NCBI RefSeq assembly: GCF_000187245.1 | Contig: NC_027861.1 | Coordinates: 868,001-932,000 of the forward strand | DNA length: 64,000 nt | From: Ogataea parapolymorpha DL-1 | Lineage: Eukaryota; Ascomycota; Pichiomycetes; Pichiales; Pichiaceae | Direction of reading: 5' to 3' | In this document: positions 1 through 8,091 of the stretch, one piece after another | Numbering within the stretch: the first letter of the stretch is position 1 | How the letters are laid out: the number at the start of each line of letters is the position of its first letter | Position numbers and translations under genes: made by a program | The notes under the pieces: generated by a model | Seen by the model: the letters and a program-made list of their open reading frames with translations, nothing else | Told to the model about the DNA's origin: nothing | The model's database searches: none

Positions 1-457
1 TCCTATTTTTCTTTGTCGCCGGCTCCTTGCTTTTTGCCTTCTTAAGCTCGACCGGCTTCGATCCAATGTACTTACCATTCATCTCCTTGAAGCATCGAAG
101 ATAGTCGTCTGGATCACTAAACGAGACAAACCCGTAGCCCTTATTCTCGCCCTTCTTGTGGTCTTTGGGAACTTGCACTTTTGAGACCGAAGGATACTTT
201 ATCAAAGAGCGCAGTAGAAGCTCCTCGTCGACATCTTGGCCGAGATTGCCAACAAAGAGTCGAAAGTGCGAAGGGTTCCAATCCGACTTCGAGGCCTGTT
301 TTATGTCCTGAAGCAACTGGAGTGATTTGTCAATCTTCTTGTCGTCGGCAATGCTTAGCTCTTGATTTGTGTGAAGGTATCGTGTGGCTTTAGTGCCGGC
401 AGCGGCACGTCGATCGGACGTTTTGGTGGTATTAATTATCTTCTTGTGCGAAGACAT
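1..457 (-). CDS. RBM42-type RRM RNA-binding protein, 3' end outside window
   Basis: Reading the minus strand from the ATG at 457-455 gives an uninterrupted frame of about 152 codons to the window edge, so the C-terminus is missing. The N-terminus is basic (MSSHKKIIN...). An RRM starts near residue 65 with an RNP2-like segment (RLFVGNLG) and has an RNP1-like segment (KGYGFVSF), followed by DPDDYLRCFKEMNGKYIGSKP. The DP-DY...EMNGKY-GS-P pattern is characteristic of the RBM42 RRM group, whose members are linked to splicing and mRNA handling. A lysine-rich tail begins at the edge. It diverges from the mitochondrial gene on the plus strand with almost no space between start codons. The RRM assignment is firm, the RBM42 subgroup likely. 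Confidence 0.8.
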   Translation of the reverse strand, partial: MSSHKKIINTTKTSDRRAAAGTKATRYLHTNQELSIADDKKIDKSLQLLQDIKQASKSDWNPSHFRLFVGNLGQDVDEELLLRSLIKYPSVSKVQVPKDHKKGENKGYGFVSFSDPDDYLRCFKEMNGKYIGSKPVELKKAKSKEPATKKNR

Positions 458-494
458 GAAAAATAAATTAAATTCAATTAATTTTCTTCTCCTC

Positions 495-1565
495 ATGCTA
501 CTTGTTGGAATACACAGAAATATTGTTTCGCGACAAACATTGGGCCGTGTTTTGCGGCCAAGCGTGCTGGTCAGGATGTACAGCATACCTCCAGACCTCG
601 AAAAAACAATCTCGGCAAGAATCCCCGGACAAGCAAAACAAACAAATAACCTCTCAGATAGACTTCCTCGTTCGCTGAAACTCGAGAAGGAGGCCATGCC
701 GTCTCTGTTACCACATCCCAACGCCCCAGAGCCCTCCAAGTACCCGTTGGCAAAGATGTTTGCGCAACTGAAGCGTGCAAAGGAGCCGGAACTCATATAC
801 GAGAGCGAAAACCACAGACTGTATTTCGTCTTCTGCTACTGTTTCGGTCTCGTCTTTCTTATCTATGGCATCAACGTCCTGTCAATAGGCCACGAAATGG
901 CCATGAACATATATGAGGAAAACGAGAACAATCTGAGTGATCTGCATAACAATTTGCGTTTGGGAATGCATTTGTCGATCGTTGCGGCGGCAGGAATCCT
1001 CACGGCGCTGTGTGGCGTGGCTTTTGCGCTTGCGCCGTCGCGACTGGTCCGCAGAATGTGGTATCTCCCTGGCGGTGATCTCAAGGAGCCGTTTGTGAGG
1101 TTCACCTCGCACCCTGTGCTTCCCTACAAGCCTACGCCGGTCCACACGATGCCTCTGTCCCATCTACGCAAAAACAAGTTTGCCAAGGTGTACACGGGAG
1201 ACGGCTTCTACGGCACTGGAGATTCCATTTTCATTTTCTGGCTGAACCAGAAGGGCTCTCGGGCGCCATGGCTGATCGACAGAAAAGGATTCTTTTGGGG
1301 CGACGGGCGTGTCTTTGATCTGCTGTTCAGCGACGACACGATCGATTACGTCGAAAGAAGCAAGAAAATAGACGAGATGTATGGCGATCTGCTGCGAAAG
1401 AAGAGAGAGAAGGATGCACAGCTGAAGAAGGAGCACGGGTTTGGCTGGCGGACCAAGGCTGCCAGTCAGCTGATGGTCGAGGATATAAAGAAGATTCTCG
1501 ACGCCGACAAGGTTCCGCAGGTGAGCGAGAAGGGTGAAAAGGTGAATAAGAAAAATGATAAATAG
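495..1565 (+). CDS. TMEM223/Mrx15-like mitochondrial membrane protein
   Basis: A 356-residue protein from the ATG at 495; an in-frame ATG at 456 would add 13 residues. The N-terminus (MLLVGIHRNIVSRQTLGRVLRP...) is basic, hydroxylated and free of acidic residues, a good mitochondrial presequence. Two hydrophobic segments follow (FVFCYCFGLVFLIYGI and IVAAAGILTALCGVAFAL), then a matrix-like domain beginning APSRLVRRMWYLPGG. The ELIYES...RLYF lead-in and the RLVRR...PGG segment after TM2 resemble the TMEM223/Mrx15 family, inner-membrane proteins tied to mitoribosome binding and complex IV biogenesis. The C-terminus is a charged Lys/Glu tail, longer than I recall for the family. The start at 495 is preferred because it begins directly at the presequence. 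Confidence 0.6.
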   Translation: MLLVGIHRNIVSRQTLGRVLRPSVLVRMYSIPPDLEKTISARIPGQAKQTNNLSDRLPRSLKLEKEAMPSLLPHPNAPEPSKYPLAKMFAQLKRAKEPELIYESENHRLYFVFCYCFGLVFLIYGINVLSIGHEMAMNIYEENENNLSDLHNNLRLGMHLSIVAAAGILTALCGVAFALAPSRLVRRMWYLPGGDLKEPFVRFTSHPVLPYKPTPVHTMPLSHLRKNKFAKVYTGDGFYGTGDSIFIFWLNQKGSRAPWLIDRKGFFWGDGRVFDLLFSDDTIDYVERSKKIDEMYGDLLRKKREKDAQLKKEHGFGWRTKAASQLMVEDIKKILDADKVPQVSEKGEKVNKKNDK

Positions 1566-1721
1566 CATTATCCTGTATATAAGAAAATCATCCTACAAGA
1601 AGTATCAGATACTGAAATATTTTATGCTCAAAAAAAAAAATAACTCTCAAATAAAGTTATTTTTTATTCGACACTTAAATTTGTCTATTGGTCATTCAGA
1701 TACTGCTCTATAAATCACTGG

Positions 1722-3419
1722 TCATTCCCACTCTGGTAATCTGTCCACGCCCACCAGCTTTGAAATCACCTCCGCGTTTGCTCTGTCCTTGACCTCGTCC
1801 GAAGTATCGTCGGGACGGTTCACCAATCCGCGTGGGCTGGAGTCGACAGTTGCAATCTCGTGATCAACGAGATATCTGCGCTGTTGCTCCACGTAGTCGT
1901 TGCAGAACGTGCCCACGTTTTTGAAAATGTGGTCGTTTGCGTGGCACACATACAAATCCATCGTCTCCAACACGAGCATGTCCACGTCGTAGGTGAGATT
2001 GTGGCTACCAAAGATCCGACCGGGAGTTGTCAGCGTCTCCGGGTTTAGTCTGGCAGGGTCGACCTCGTATAACAAAGGACGAACTGGCCTGTACTCCTCA
2101 AATTTGTTCTCAAACTCTCCAATCGGATCGCGTTGCAACTGCAATCCACCCATGTCGTCCAGAAGCTGCGATCTGAATTCGCGCCTGTCGCAGAAAAGCG
2201 TTGCATAACTCAGCGAGTCGTGTTTTCCTGCTCCGCATTTTGCCTGTCCGAACAGCTTGTGGTAGCTATTTTCCCCCTCCAGCTCGTAGTATGCGGCCAG
2301 CATCAGGTTCTCAAAGTTTTGTTGTTTGTCGAGCAAGAACGCACTTTCGTCCATCGTGTACTCTGGCGTCCGTGGATTCAGTCTTACCACGTCGTAGTAT
2401 GCAGGATTCAGTGTGGTTGCGTACTTGCTTCTCCAGCTGAAAAATCCATACTGAGTTCCCAGCCAGCTCTCAAACAAGTCATCAGGCGACACCGCAGCAA
2501 ACACGTTCGAGTCCATCCAAAACACCTTTTGGTAGGAGGACGCCAGCAGCAAAAACGGCACCAGAGACTTGTCCTCCAGGGACTCTAGTCTCCGAGGCAT
2601 TTTGTCGCCATACCTATCGGAAAGCAGAACACACTCAGCATTTAGTGACGGGAATACGTTTTCGCACATGGCCTGATTGTAGTCGCTCTTTCTGCGCAGA
2701 AACACCTCCACGGGAAGCGTGCTGCCCGTGCGTCTTAGTGCCTTGATTCCCAGCAGAGCGGCCCACGTGCGGTATCCTCCGCCCAGCATCACGTACCCGT
2801 TGTGGTTGTACAGGTCTGGGAATGGGTTGGCGCCCGGAATGGCATCTGCAACCTGTTTGTGTGCATGGGACAGGTTCCTGAGCGATGAATTGGGGTATTT
2901 TGTGTCCAATACAGAAAATTGTGGAGCCTGCGTGCTGCACTCCAGTCCCGGATCCAGGTTCTGCAGCACCACGCTGTTTTTGTCAATCACCTCCAGAAAC
3001 GACTCCATCAGCTTGCGGAACACTGTGGCCGAGCCGTGCCGCATGTCCTTTCTCGTGTAGTAGATTTTGATGATGTTGGGCTTGTGCTGCGCCAACTCCT
3101 CGTACACTCGCAAGGAGGCCAGATACCGGTCCTCCAGCTCCTTTTCCTGGGCAGCAAACACACGCAAAACATCCAGCTGCTGGTCGTCCGCGAGTCTCTG
3201 CTGATCTTTGCTGAAGCGCACGGCCTCAAGCTTCTTGATCACCTCCAGATCAGCCGGAGTCAAGCCACGTTTGGGGGTGATCTCGTGAAGAGGCTCAGCA
3301 GACACCTTGGGGACCACCGAGGCCCTTCTGCTGTAGAAGGCACCCAGCTGCAACAGCAGGATCACTGCCAACACCACGCCCGCAGTGGCGACTTTCGAGT
3401 ACAGTCGGGAGATTCTCAT
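1722..3419 (-). CDS. GT71 family (MNN1/MNN2-type) Golgi alpha-mannosyltransferase, atypical DxD
   Basis: A 565-residue type II membrane protein: short basic cytosolic tail, TM anchor at about residues 12-28, stem, then the GT71 (Mannosyl_trans3) domain. Diagnostic segments are GGGYRTWAALLGIKALRRTGSTLPVEVFL, the paired CENVFPSLNAECVLL cysteines, and SSYQKVFWMDSNVF. Relatives extend Golgi mannan with alpha-1,2 or alpha-1,3 mannose from GDP-mannose. The metal-binding DxD site, usually LLDSDN or similar, reads D-S-N here (near residue 302), so activity or metal use may differ. It sits head to head with a GT32 gene about 140 bp away and forms a glycosylation cluster with the next two genes. The MNN2- versus MNN1-type linkage cannot be decided from sequence alone. 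Confidence 0.82.
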   Translation of the reverse strand: MRISRLYSKVATAGVVLAVILLLQLGAFYSRRASVVPKVSAEPLHEITPKRGLTPADLEVIKKLEAVRFSKDQQRLADDQQLDVLRVFAAQEKELEDRYLASLRVYEELAQHKPNIIKIYYTRKDMRHGSATVFRKLMESFLEVIDKNSVVLQNLDPGLECSTQAPQFSVLDTKYPNSSLRNLSHAHKQVADAIPGANPFPDLYNHNGYVMLGGGYRTWAALLGIKALRRTGSTLPVEVFLRRKSDYNQAMCENVFPSLNAECVLLSDRYGDKMPRRLESLEDKSLVPFLLLASSYQKVFWMDSNVFAAVSPDDLFESWLGTQYGFFSWRSKYATTLNPAYYDVVRLNPRTPEYTMDESAFLLDKQQNFENLMLAAYYELEGENSYHKLFGQAKCGAGKHDSLSYATLFCDRREFRSQLLDDMGGLQLQRDPIGEFENKFEEYRPVRPLLYEVDPARLNPETLTTPGRIFGSHNLTYDVDMLVLETMDLYVCHANDHIFKNVGTFCNDYVEQQRRYLVDHEIATVDSSPRGLVNRPDDTSDEVKDRANAEVISKLVGVDRLPEWE

Positions 3420-3559
3420 ACGGCTAAAGTTATTGTAGAAACTTTTTTTACCTTTGCTCCCCCTGGGCTTTTTTTATTGTTGCTGAAATATGCATCTGCT
3501 GCGCTGTACGATCTGCAAAGTAGGCTTGTAAAATAATATCGTCCTTTCCTTCCAAAACC

Positions 3560-4669
3560 ATGTTTGTGGCCAAGCCGCTAGTTTTGTCTGTGATATCGTT
3601 TGTGCTCATCGTGCTGGTGCCGTCCCAGTACTTCAAGGCCGCCCCGAAGCCCGTCGATCTGCTGGCTTCCACAGAGCACAAGCTGCTACTGCACCACCCA
3701 TTTTCTGATGGGGCCGCGGAGCGGACCATCTGGCAGTTTTGGGAACGTGGCGAGCTTGTTCCTGAAAACCTGAAGCCATTTGTCAATCGCTGGCGAGACG
3801 TCAACGGCCCGGACTATGCGCACCGATTTCTTGGTACGCTTGCCGTAAGAAAAAGGGTTGAAGTATGTTTCGAAAATGAACCGGAGGTGCTCCGGGCGCT
3901 GGACCTGCTGCCCCACGAAAAACTCCAGCACGAGTTTCTCAAATACCTCTTGATCTACTGCGAGGGCGGTCTCTACGCAGATATCGACACAGACATCTTC
4001 AAGCCGGTCAGACACTGGTTCGAGCCCAGGGTGCTCGACACCCAGCTGCTGGTCGGTGTCCAGACAGATCATAACGCCGAAAACTGGGCCGAGCTCTACA
4101 ACAGACGGCTCACGTTTGGCACGCACATTTTCATGGCGAAAAAACACCATCCATTCCTGGCAAAGCTGATCGGCCGGATCGTCGACTATGTGCAGAAAAA
4201 TAAGGCTAAAATAAAGGCGGCCAACTGGGAAGACCGACTGTCTGCTTTGGACGCCGCTTCTGAGCCCGTCGCCTCGTTCACCGGCCCATCCATGTTTACA
4301 GACGTTCTGTTTGAATATCTAAATTCACAGGACTGGAAGCTTGTGTCCTCTGTCTTCAAGGAGGAACACGCGTACCTATTCCCAAACGAGGCGTCTGCTA
4401 CGAAAAAGGACAGCGTTGGCCGCATCGAAAAGCACGACATGCCGGTCCACGGGCCTGAGGTGCCGAAGAAGTCGAAATTCTCGTACAAAACCTTCTCCAT
4501 GGCTGTGGGGCCTATTCAAATCAACTCGACCGTGATCCTGCCCCCAATCTCGTTCAACGGCCTGCTGGACCTCAACGATGCTACCGGTGGTCTCCAATAC
4601 GACAACGATAACTCCATCTCCAGGGGCTATGCCTCCCTGTACTATGCGAGAAAGCTAAATGAAATATAA
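3560..4669 (+). CDS. GT32 family (OCH1/HOC1-like) alpha-1,6-mannosyltransferase
   Basis: A 369-residue type II protein with an N-terminal signal anchor (LVLSVISFVLIVLVPS) and a GT32 'DXD sugar-binding' domain. Visible marks are TIWQFWERGELVPENLKPFV, the block HEFLKYLLIYCEGGLYADIDTDIFKP with the DxD around residues 141-145, and the FTGPSMFTD segment typical of the Och1 family. Och1-type enzymes start the outer mannan chain on N-glycans in the cis-Golgi; Hoc1 and Ocr-type paralogues act later or have unclear roles. It lies between a GT71 gene and a second, convergent GT32 gene that ends 18 bp further on. Family placement is secure; whether it is true OCH1 or a paralogue is not. Confidence 0.85.
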   Translation: MFVAKPLVLSVISFVLIVLVPSQYFKAAPKPVDLLASTEHKLLLHHPFSDGAAERTIWQFWERGELVPENLKPFVNRWRDVNGPDYAHRFLGTLAVRKRVEVCFENEPEVLRALDLLPHEKLQHEFLKYLLIYCEGGLYADIDTDIFKPVRHWFEPRVLDTQLLVGVQTDHNAENWAELYNRRLTFGTHIFMAKKHHPFLAKLIGRIVDYVQKNKAKIKAANWEDRLSALDAASEPVASFTGPSMFTDVLFEYLNSQDWKLVSSVFKEEHAYLFPNEASATKKDSVGRIEKHDMPVHGPEVPKKSKFSYKTFSMAVGPIQINSTVILPPISFNGLLDLNDATGGLQYDNDNSISRGYASLYYARKLNEI

Positions 4670-4687
4670 TTTATACAGCTGCAAAGA

Positions 4688-5776
4688 TCACTCATTTTTC
4701 CATCCTCCGTAATACTTGTGCTTCATGTAGCAGTACTTACCGATCATCTCGTCCTGGCATTGGAAGCCGCGAGGCGGCAGAACGCACACGTCGTTCAGAA
4801 TAAGCGGCGACTCGATTCCCGTGAACGTTCTATAGCTCACAAAGTCGTTTGTGTCTGGCCCAAAAATCTCCTTTTTCGTTCGGTAGAAATCAAAGTCCCT
4901 GATCTCCAACTTCTGCTCCTTGTTGAAGAAGTCCACCATCGACTGTGTGAACACGCCGGGACCGGTCCACTCAATCACCCCAAGCGGATGGCAACTATCC
5001 AGTCCCATGTGCTTGAACTTATCCTCGAATTTGCGGCACGCCTGCTGATTGAATGTCAGCTTGACAACGTTGGCAATGGTCCTTGCCAGCGCCGGATGGT
5101 GTTTTTTGAATTTGAAGCCCCAGTTCTCAAACTGCAGCCGGCCAGTGTTCATCTCGTCCCATTCGGGGATGTTATAGTCGCTCTCCATGGCGATCAGAGC
5201 ATGGATGGACCTGTCGTGCGCGTCGGGCCAGTTGTCAATCGGCTCCGTGCACTCTGTGTCCAAATCCGCATACACTCCCCCGTTCAAGAAGATCCAGGCA
5301 TATCGCGTGAAGTCAGACTCCAAAATTAGCTTGGGAAATTGCTTCAATGTCTCGGCCACTTCCGGCACCGTTTCGTTGAACACACCCAGCACGTACTCGC
5401 CAAGCTTCGCGTTGGTGTAGTGCACGTGGTTATAGCCCGGATTCATCTCTGTCCAGCTGTCAAACTCCGGTCTGTAGGGGAAGTCTGGGTCTTCAGGACC
5501 CACCTTCCACATCTGCAGAATGTTCTTCTCTATAGGCTCGCTATAGTTGGCAACATACGGGAACGCCTCCATGATTCGTCTCGTGGTCACGTCCGCGTCG
5601 AAAGGATTCGACCCGATGGAGTACGGTGTGTTGTTCAGATACTCAGGACTCTGCAGATAAGCCTCCTGGTACAAATTTCTGTCCTTCACGATCTCGACCT
5701 TGGGATGCAGCAGCGTCAGTAAAGACCCGACTAGCAGGCCAGCACTGACCAGCAACACAACCTGGACCTTCAACAT
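4688..5776 (-). CDS. GT32 family (OCH1-like) mannosyltransferase, second copy
   Basis: A 362-residue protein from the ATG at 5776; the frame opens further upstream only through non-ATG codons. TM anchor near residues 5-20 (VVLLVSAGLLVGSLLTLL), then a GT32 domain: NILQMWKVGPEDPDFPYRPEF, the donor-site block FTRYAWIFLNGGVYADLDTECTEP with the DxD near residue 172, and VIEWTGPGVFTQSM. It is convergent with the neighbouring GT32 gene, but the two are diverged in sequence (for example an extended insert before WTEMNPGY), so this is an old duplication or a separate subfamily rather than a recent copy. Expected role is Golgi alpha-mannose addition using GDP-mannose. Confidence 0.85.
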   Translation of the reverse strand: MLKVQVVLLVSAGLLVGSLLTLLHPKVEIVKDRNLYQEAYLQSPEYLNNTPYSIGSNPFDADVTTRRIMEAFPYVANYSEPIEKNILQMWKVGPEDPDFPYRPEFDSWTEMNPGYNHVHYTNAKLGEYVLGVFNETVPEVAETLKQFPKLILESDFTRYAWIFLNGGVYADLDTECTEPIDNWPDAHDRSIHALIAMESDYNIPEWDEMNTGRLQFENWGFKFKKHHPALARTIANVVKLTFNQQACRKFEDKFKHMGLDSCHPLGVIEWTGPGVFTQSMVDFFNKEQKLEIRDFDFYRTKKEIFGPDTNDFVSYRTFTGIESPLILNDVCVLPPRGFQCQDEMIGKYCYMKHKYYGGWKNE

Positions 5777-5946
5777 GCTGATTAGTGGGAAAGGCAAAAA
5801 GTTTTGAAAGTAAGGGACTGTCCTCACGCCGCACCGCCTCGTTCCTAATTAGTGCTACCATTCGATGCATAACCCTGTATGATGCAATATTCCAGGGGCG
5901 GGAAAAAAAAAGCAATGCCGCATAATCGCAGCTGGCGCAGCGTTGC

Positions 5947-7509
5947 TTAGTAGTAAAGCAAGTTTTGGTATCCAAATTTGGAACCGGTGTACATCTGGAT
6001 CAAATTTTGGCCGCGGTCGATGCGGAAATTGTAGCCGTACAGTTTGAACTCGTCTGCACTCAGGTCTCTGATCAGAGTGTCGGCCTTGACGTGTGGCAGG
6101 AACGTTCGCCAAAAAAGTATCATAAGGCTGGAGTTGGCCGTACTGAACGCCTCAAACGACGTACTGACGTATCGTTCGAATTGCAGATTTTCCACCTGCT
6201 GCAAGATTTCGCACTCAAAATGGTTATATGTTTTGAACTTGACCAGATTCTCGTAAATAAACCATCTTTTGAGATGATTGACCAGTTTCATGTGGATCGC
6301 TTCGTCAAAAAGCGCAAGCTTGCGTAGTTCCGTGCAGCCGGTCAGCGCGGCGGCGAGATCCTGGCGGTTCATGGAATTCAACGTGTTCGTAAAAAGACAT
6401 AGGTTGTGTAGATGCGGATAACAGTGCAAGAAGTCTATGACAGACCTCACCTGGCACAAGAGGCAATTTCCTGAGGGTTTTAGAATGAGGTGTCGTAGGT
6501 TACGGAACTGCGAAGCGATGTGATTGAGAAATGTTGGATGTGTTTCGGAGCCATGTTTCGAGCCTTTGTGCGACGACTCGTAAACTCCAAGCGTAAGCGA
6601 TTCTAGTTGTTCAAGCGGAACAGTCTGGATCAGCCGTCTGGAAAACAGTTCGTGTTTGCTGCCGATCTGACAATGATCCAGGACCAGTTTTCGTAGTTTT
6701 GGTAGAACAAGCTCGGTATGAGGATGGAAGAAAGCGTACCAGGTTGGAGAGAGCAACTCATTAAACTCTCGTTGTCGATAATTCAACTCAAGAACTTCCA
6801 GTTTCTCCAGAACACCGATTTTTCGTAAATGCTTGGATATTTTGGTAAGAAGTGAATCCGTGCTTTTTTCAAAGAGAAGGCAGAAACTGGTAAGATTTCG
6901 CAAATCAATGCCAACAAAATCGTCAATGCTGTCTTCTTCGCCTACCGAAATCGTCAATTCCCTCACGGAAGACAAATTCAGCAGAGAGAGCTGTTTAATG
7001 GTTAACGTCGGCACATGCAGGGAGTGCAAATTTGTTGTGAGATCCAGAAGGCAAACTAACGAGTCAAGCAGTGTTTTGTTGGCCAGACCTTCCATCAGCC
7101 GTAACTCATTTTCACGGAGCACCTCGTTCAGTTTGACAGTCCATATTTTGCCCCTCTGTCTAATTGGATCTTCCAGTCTGACGTGAGATACGTATTTGGC
7201 CCATTCTGGGTTCTCGATGAGAGTGTACACCAGATGGAGGTATCTGTTGTAATTGCATATTTTCGTGTCGGTTCTCTCATCAATTTTCTCTGAGTATACT
7301 ATGGACCGATAAATGAATGGTCTTGTTGCCGAGGAGAAGGGGTCCCCAAGACGGGCAAGAGATCGCAAATCGGGTATATCGAGATACTTGAAAACACAAC
7401 TGAGCACCTTTTGGGGCAATTCATCTAGAGGCAGCTTGTAGTCGGGATTAAGTTGCTTTTTGGAGCAGTCAAGTGGTAATGCGGGCTCCCTTTGTCTCCC
7501 TATAAACAT
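5947..7509 (-). CDS. F-box protein with leucine-rich C-terminal region
   Basis: A 520-residue protein from the ATG at 7509. Near residues 25-75 an F-box is readable (LPLDELPQKVLSCVFKYLDIPDLRSLARLGDPFSS...RPFIYRSIVY). The remainder is made of irregular leucine-rich stretches (LEKLEVLELNYRQ, LPKLRKLVLDHCQI, LEQLESLTLGVYE, NLRHLILKPSG) that suggest an LRR-like solenoid. F-box proteins link substrates to the Skp1-cullin ubiquitin ligase. I do not recognise a named orthologue. The gene is isolated, with a 580-bp gene-free stretch upstream. Confidence 0.7.
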   Translation of the reverse strand: MFIGRQREPALPLDCSKKQLNPDYKLPLDELPQKVLSCVFKYLDIPDLRSLARLGDPFSSATRPFIYRSIVYSEKIDERTDTKICNYNRYLHLVYTLIENPEWAKYVSHVRLEDPIRQRGKIWTVKLNEVLRENELRLMEGLANKTLLDSLVCLLDLTTNLHSLHVPTLTIKQLSLLNLSSVRELTISVGEEDSIDDFVGIDLRNLTSFCLLFEKSTDSLLTKISKHLRKIGVLEKLEVLELNYRQREFNELLSPTWYAFFHPHTELVLPKLRKLVLDHCQIGSKHELFSRRLIQTVPLEQLESLTLGVYESSHKGSKHGSETHPTFLNHIASQFRNLRHLILKPSGNCLLCQVRSVIDFLHCYPHLHNLCLFTNTLNSMNRQDLAAALTGCTELRKLALFDEAIHMKLVNHLKRWFIYENLVKFKTYNHFECEILQQVENLQFERYVSTSFEAFSTANSSLMILFWRTFLPHVKADTLIRDLSADEFKLYGYNFRIDRGQNLIQMYTGSKFGYQNLLYY

Positions 7510-8091
7510 GATAGCCACAAAGAAAAAATAATTAATTTCACGTCAAAAATATGGAGAGGTAGTACATGACGTAGTACACTAAACAATTATCTATTCATCT
7601 AGGGCTTGCTGTGAGTTCGTATCTCGCTGTCCAGTCAACCAATCACAATTCTAAGTAGACAACATCCAACAGCTTCAGGTTCAAAATGGGTGCACACCTT
7701 GCTACCTTTCAGTTAATCTCAATTTATTTTTATATATAGATAAGGTGAAATATTTAAGCTGTCTGCTGCAATTTAGCCCCAATTGTTTCACCAAGCAAAA
7801 AAACTATGGCACAACACAAGACCTTCCATTGATATGACTATTTGCTGGGCTTAGTTACCAACTTATACAAATCACCAAAATATGAGGCGTTAAGCTAACA
7901 CATCAAGAATCCACCGAATGATATGGTGATGAAAGGCAACATTGCCTTAATATTTGGATTTTCGTTCTGCATATCAAAGAATTGTAGATAGTGGAGAATC
8001 AAGTTCAGGATGGACTCACCTAAGCAAGAATAAATCTAGAGATTTCCTGGTTTCACATCAGCATGGCTGAATCCTCACATATATACACTCT
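7510..8091. other. Gene-free interval upstream of the F-box gene
   Basis: About 580 bp with no convincing gene on either strand. It contains a TATA-like run (tttttatatatag, about 7729-7740) that could serve the minus-strand F-box gene, and several A/T tracts. A minus-strand open stretch at 7895-8019 encodes a hydrophobic peptide behind a possible splice acceptor, but no donor or branch site was found. I see no tRNA or snRNA signature. Confidence 0.5.

Noticed and set aside
384..494. N-terminal extension of the TMEM223-like gene from a GTG codon
   Set aside because: It overlaps the RRM gene's coding sequence on the other strand and does not begin with ATG. The mitochondrial presequence starts at 495.
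7605..7640. T-arm-like hairpin GAG-TTCGTAT-CTC resembling a tRNA fragment
   Set aside because: The T-loop lacks the conserved A58 and no other arm or acceptor stem could be placed.
7895..8019. Minus-strand open stretch encoding a hydrophobic peptide ending ITISFGGFLMC, behind a TTAG acceptor
   Set aside because: It looks like a last exon, but no GTAAGT-type donor, branch site or start exon was found upstream, and about 40 codons without a stop is unremarkable in A/T-rich DNA.
7925..8070. Possible C/D snoRNA (GTGATGA near 7925, CTGA near 8067)
   Set aside because: The boxes are too far apart and lack a convincing terminal stem.
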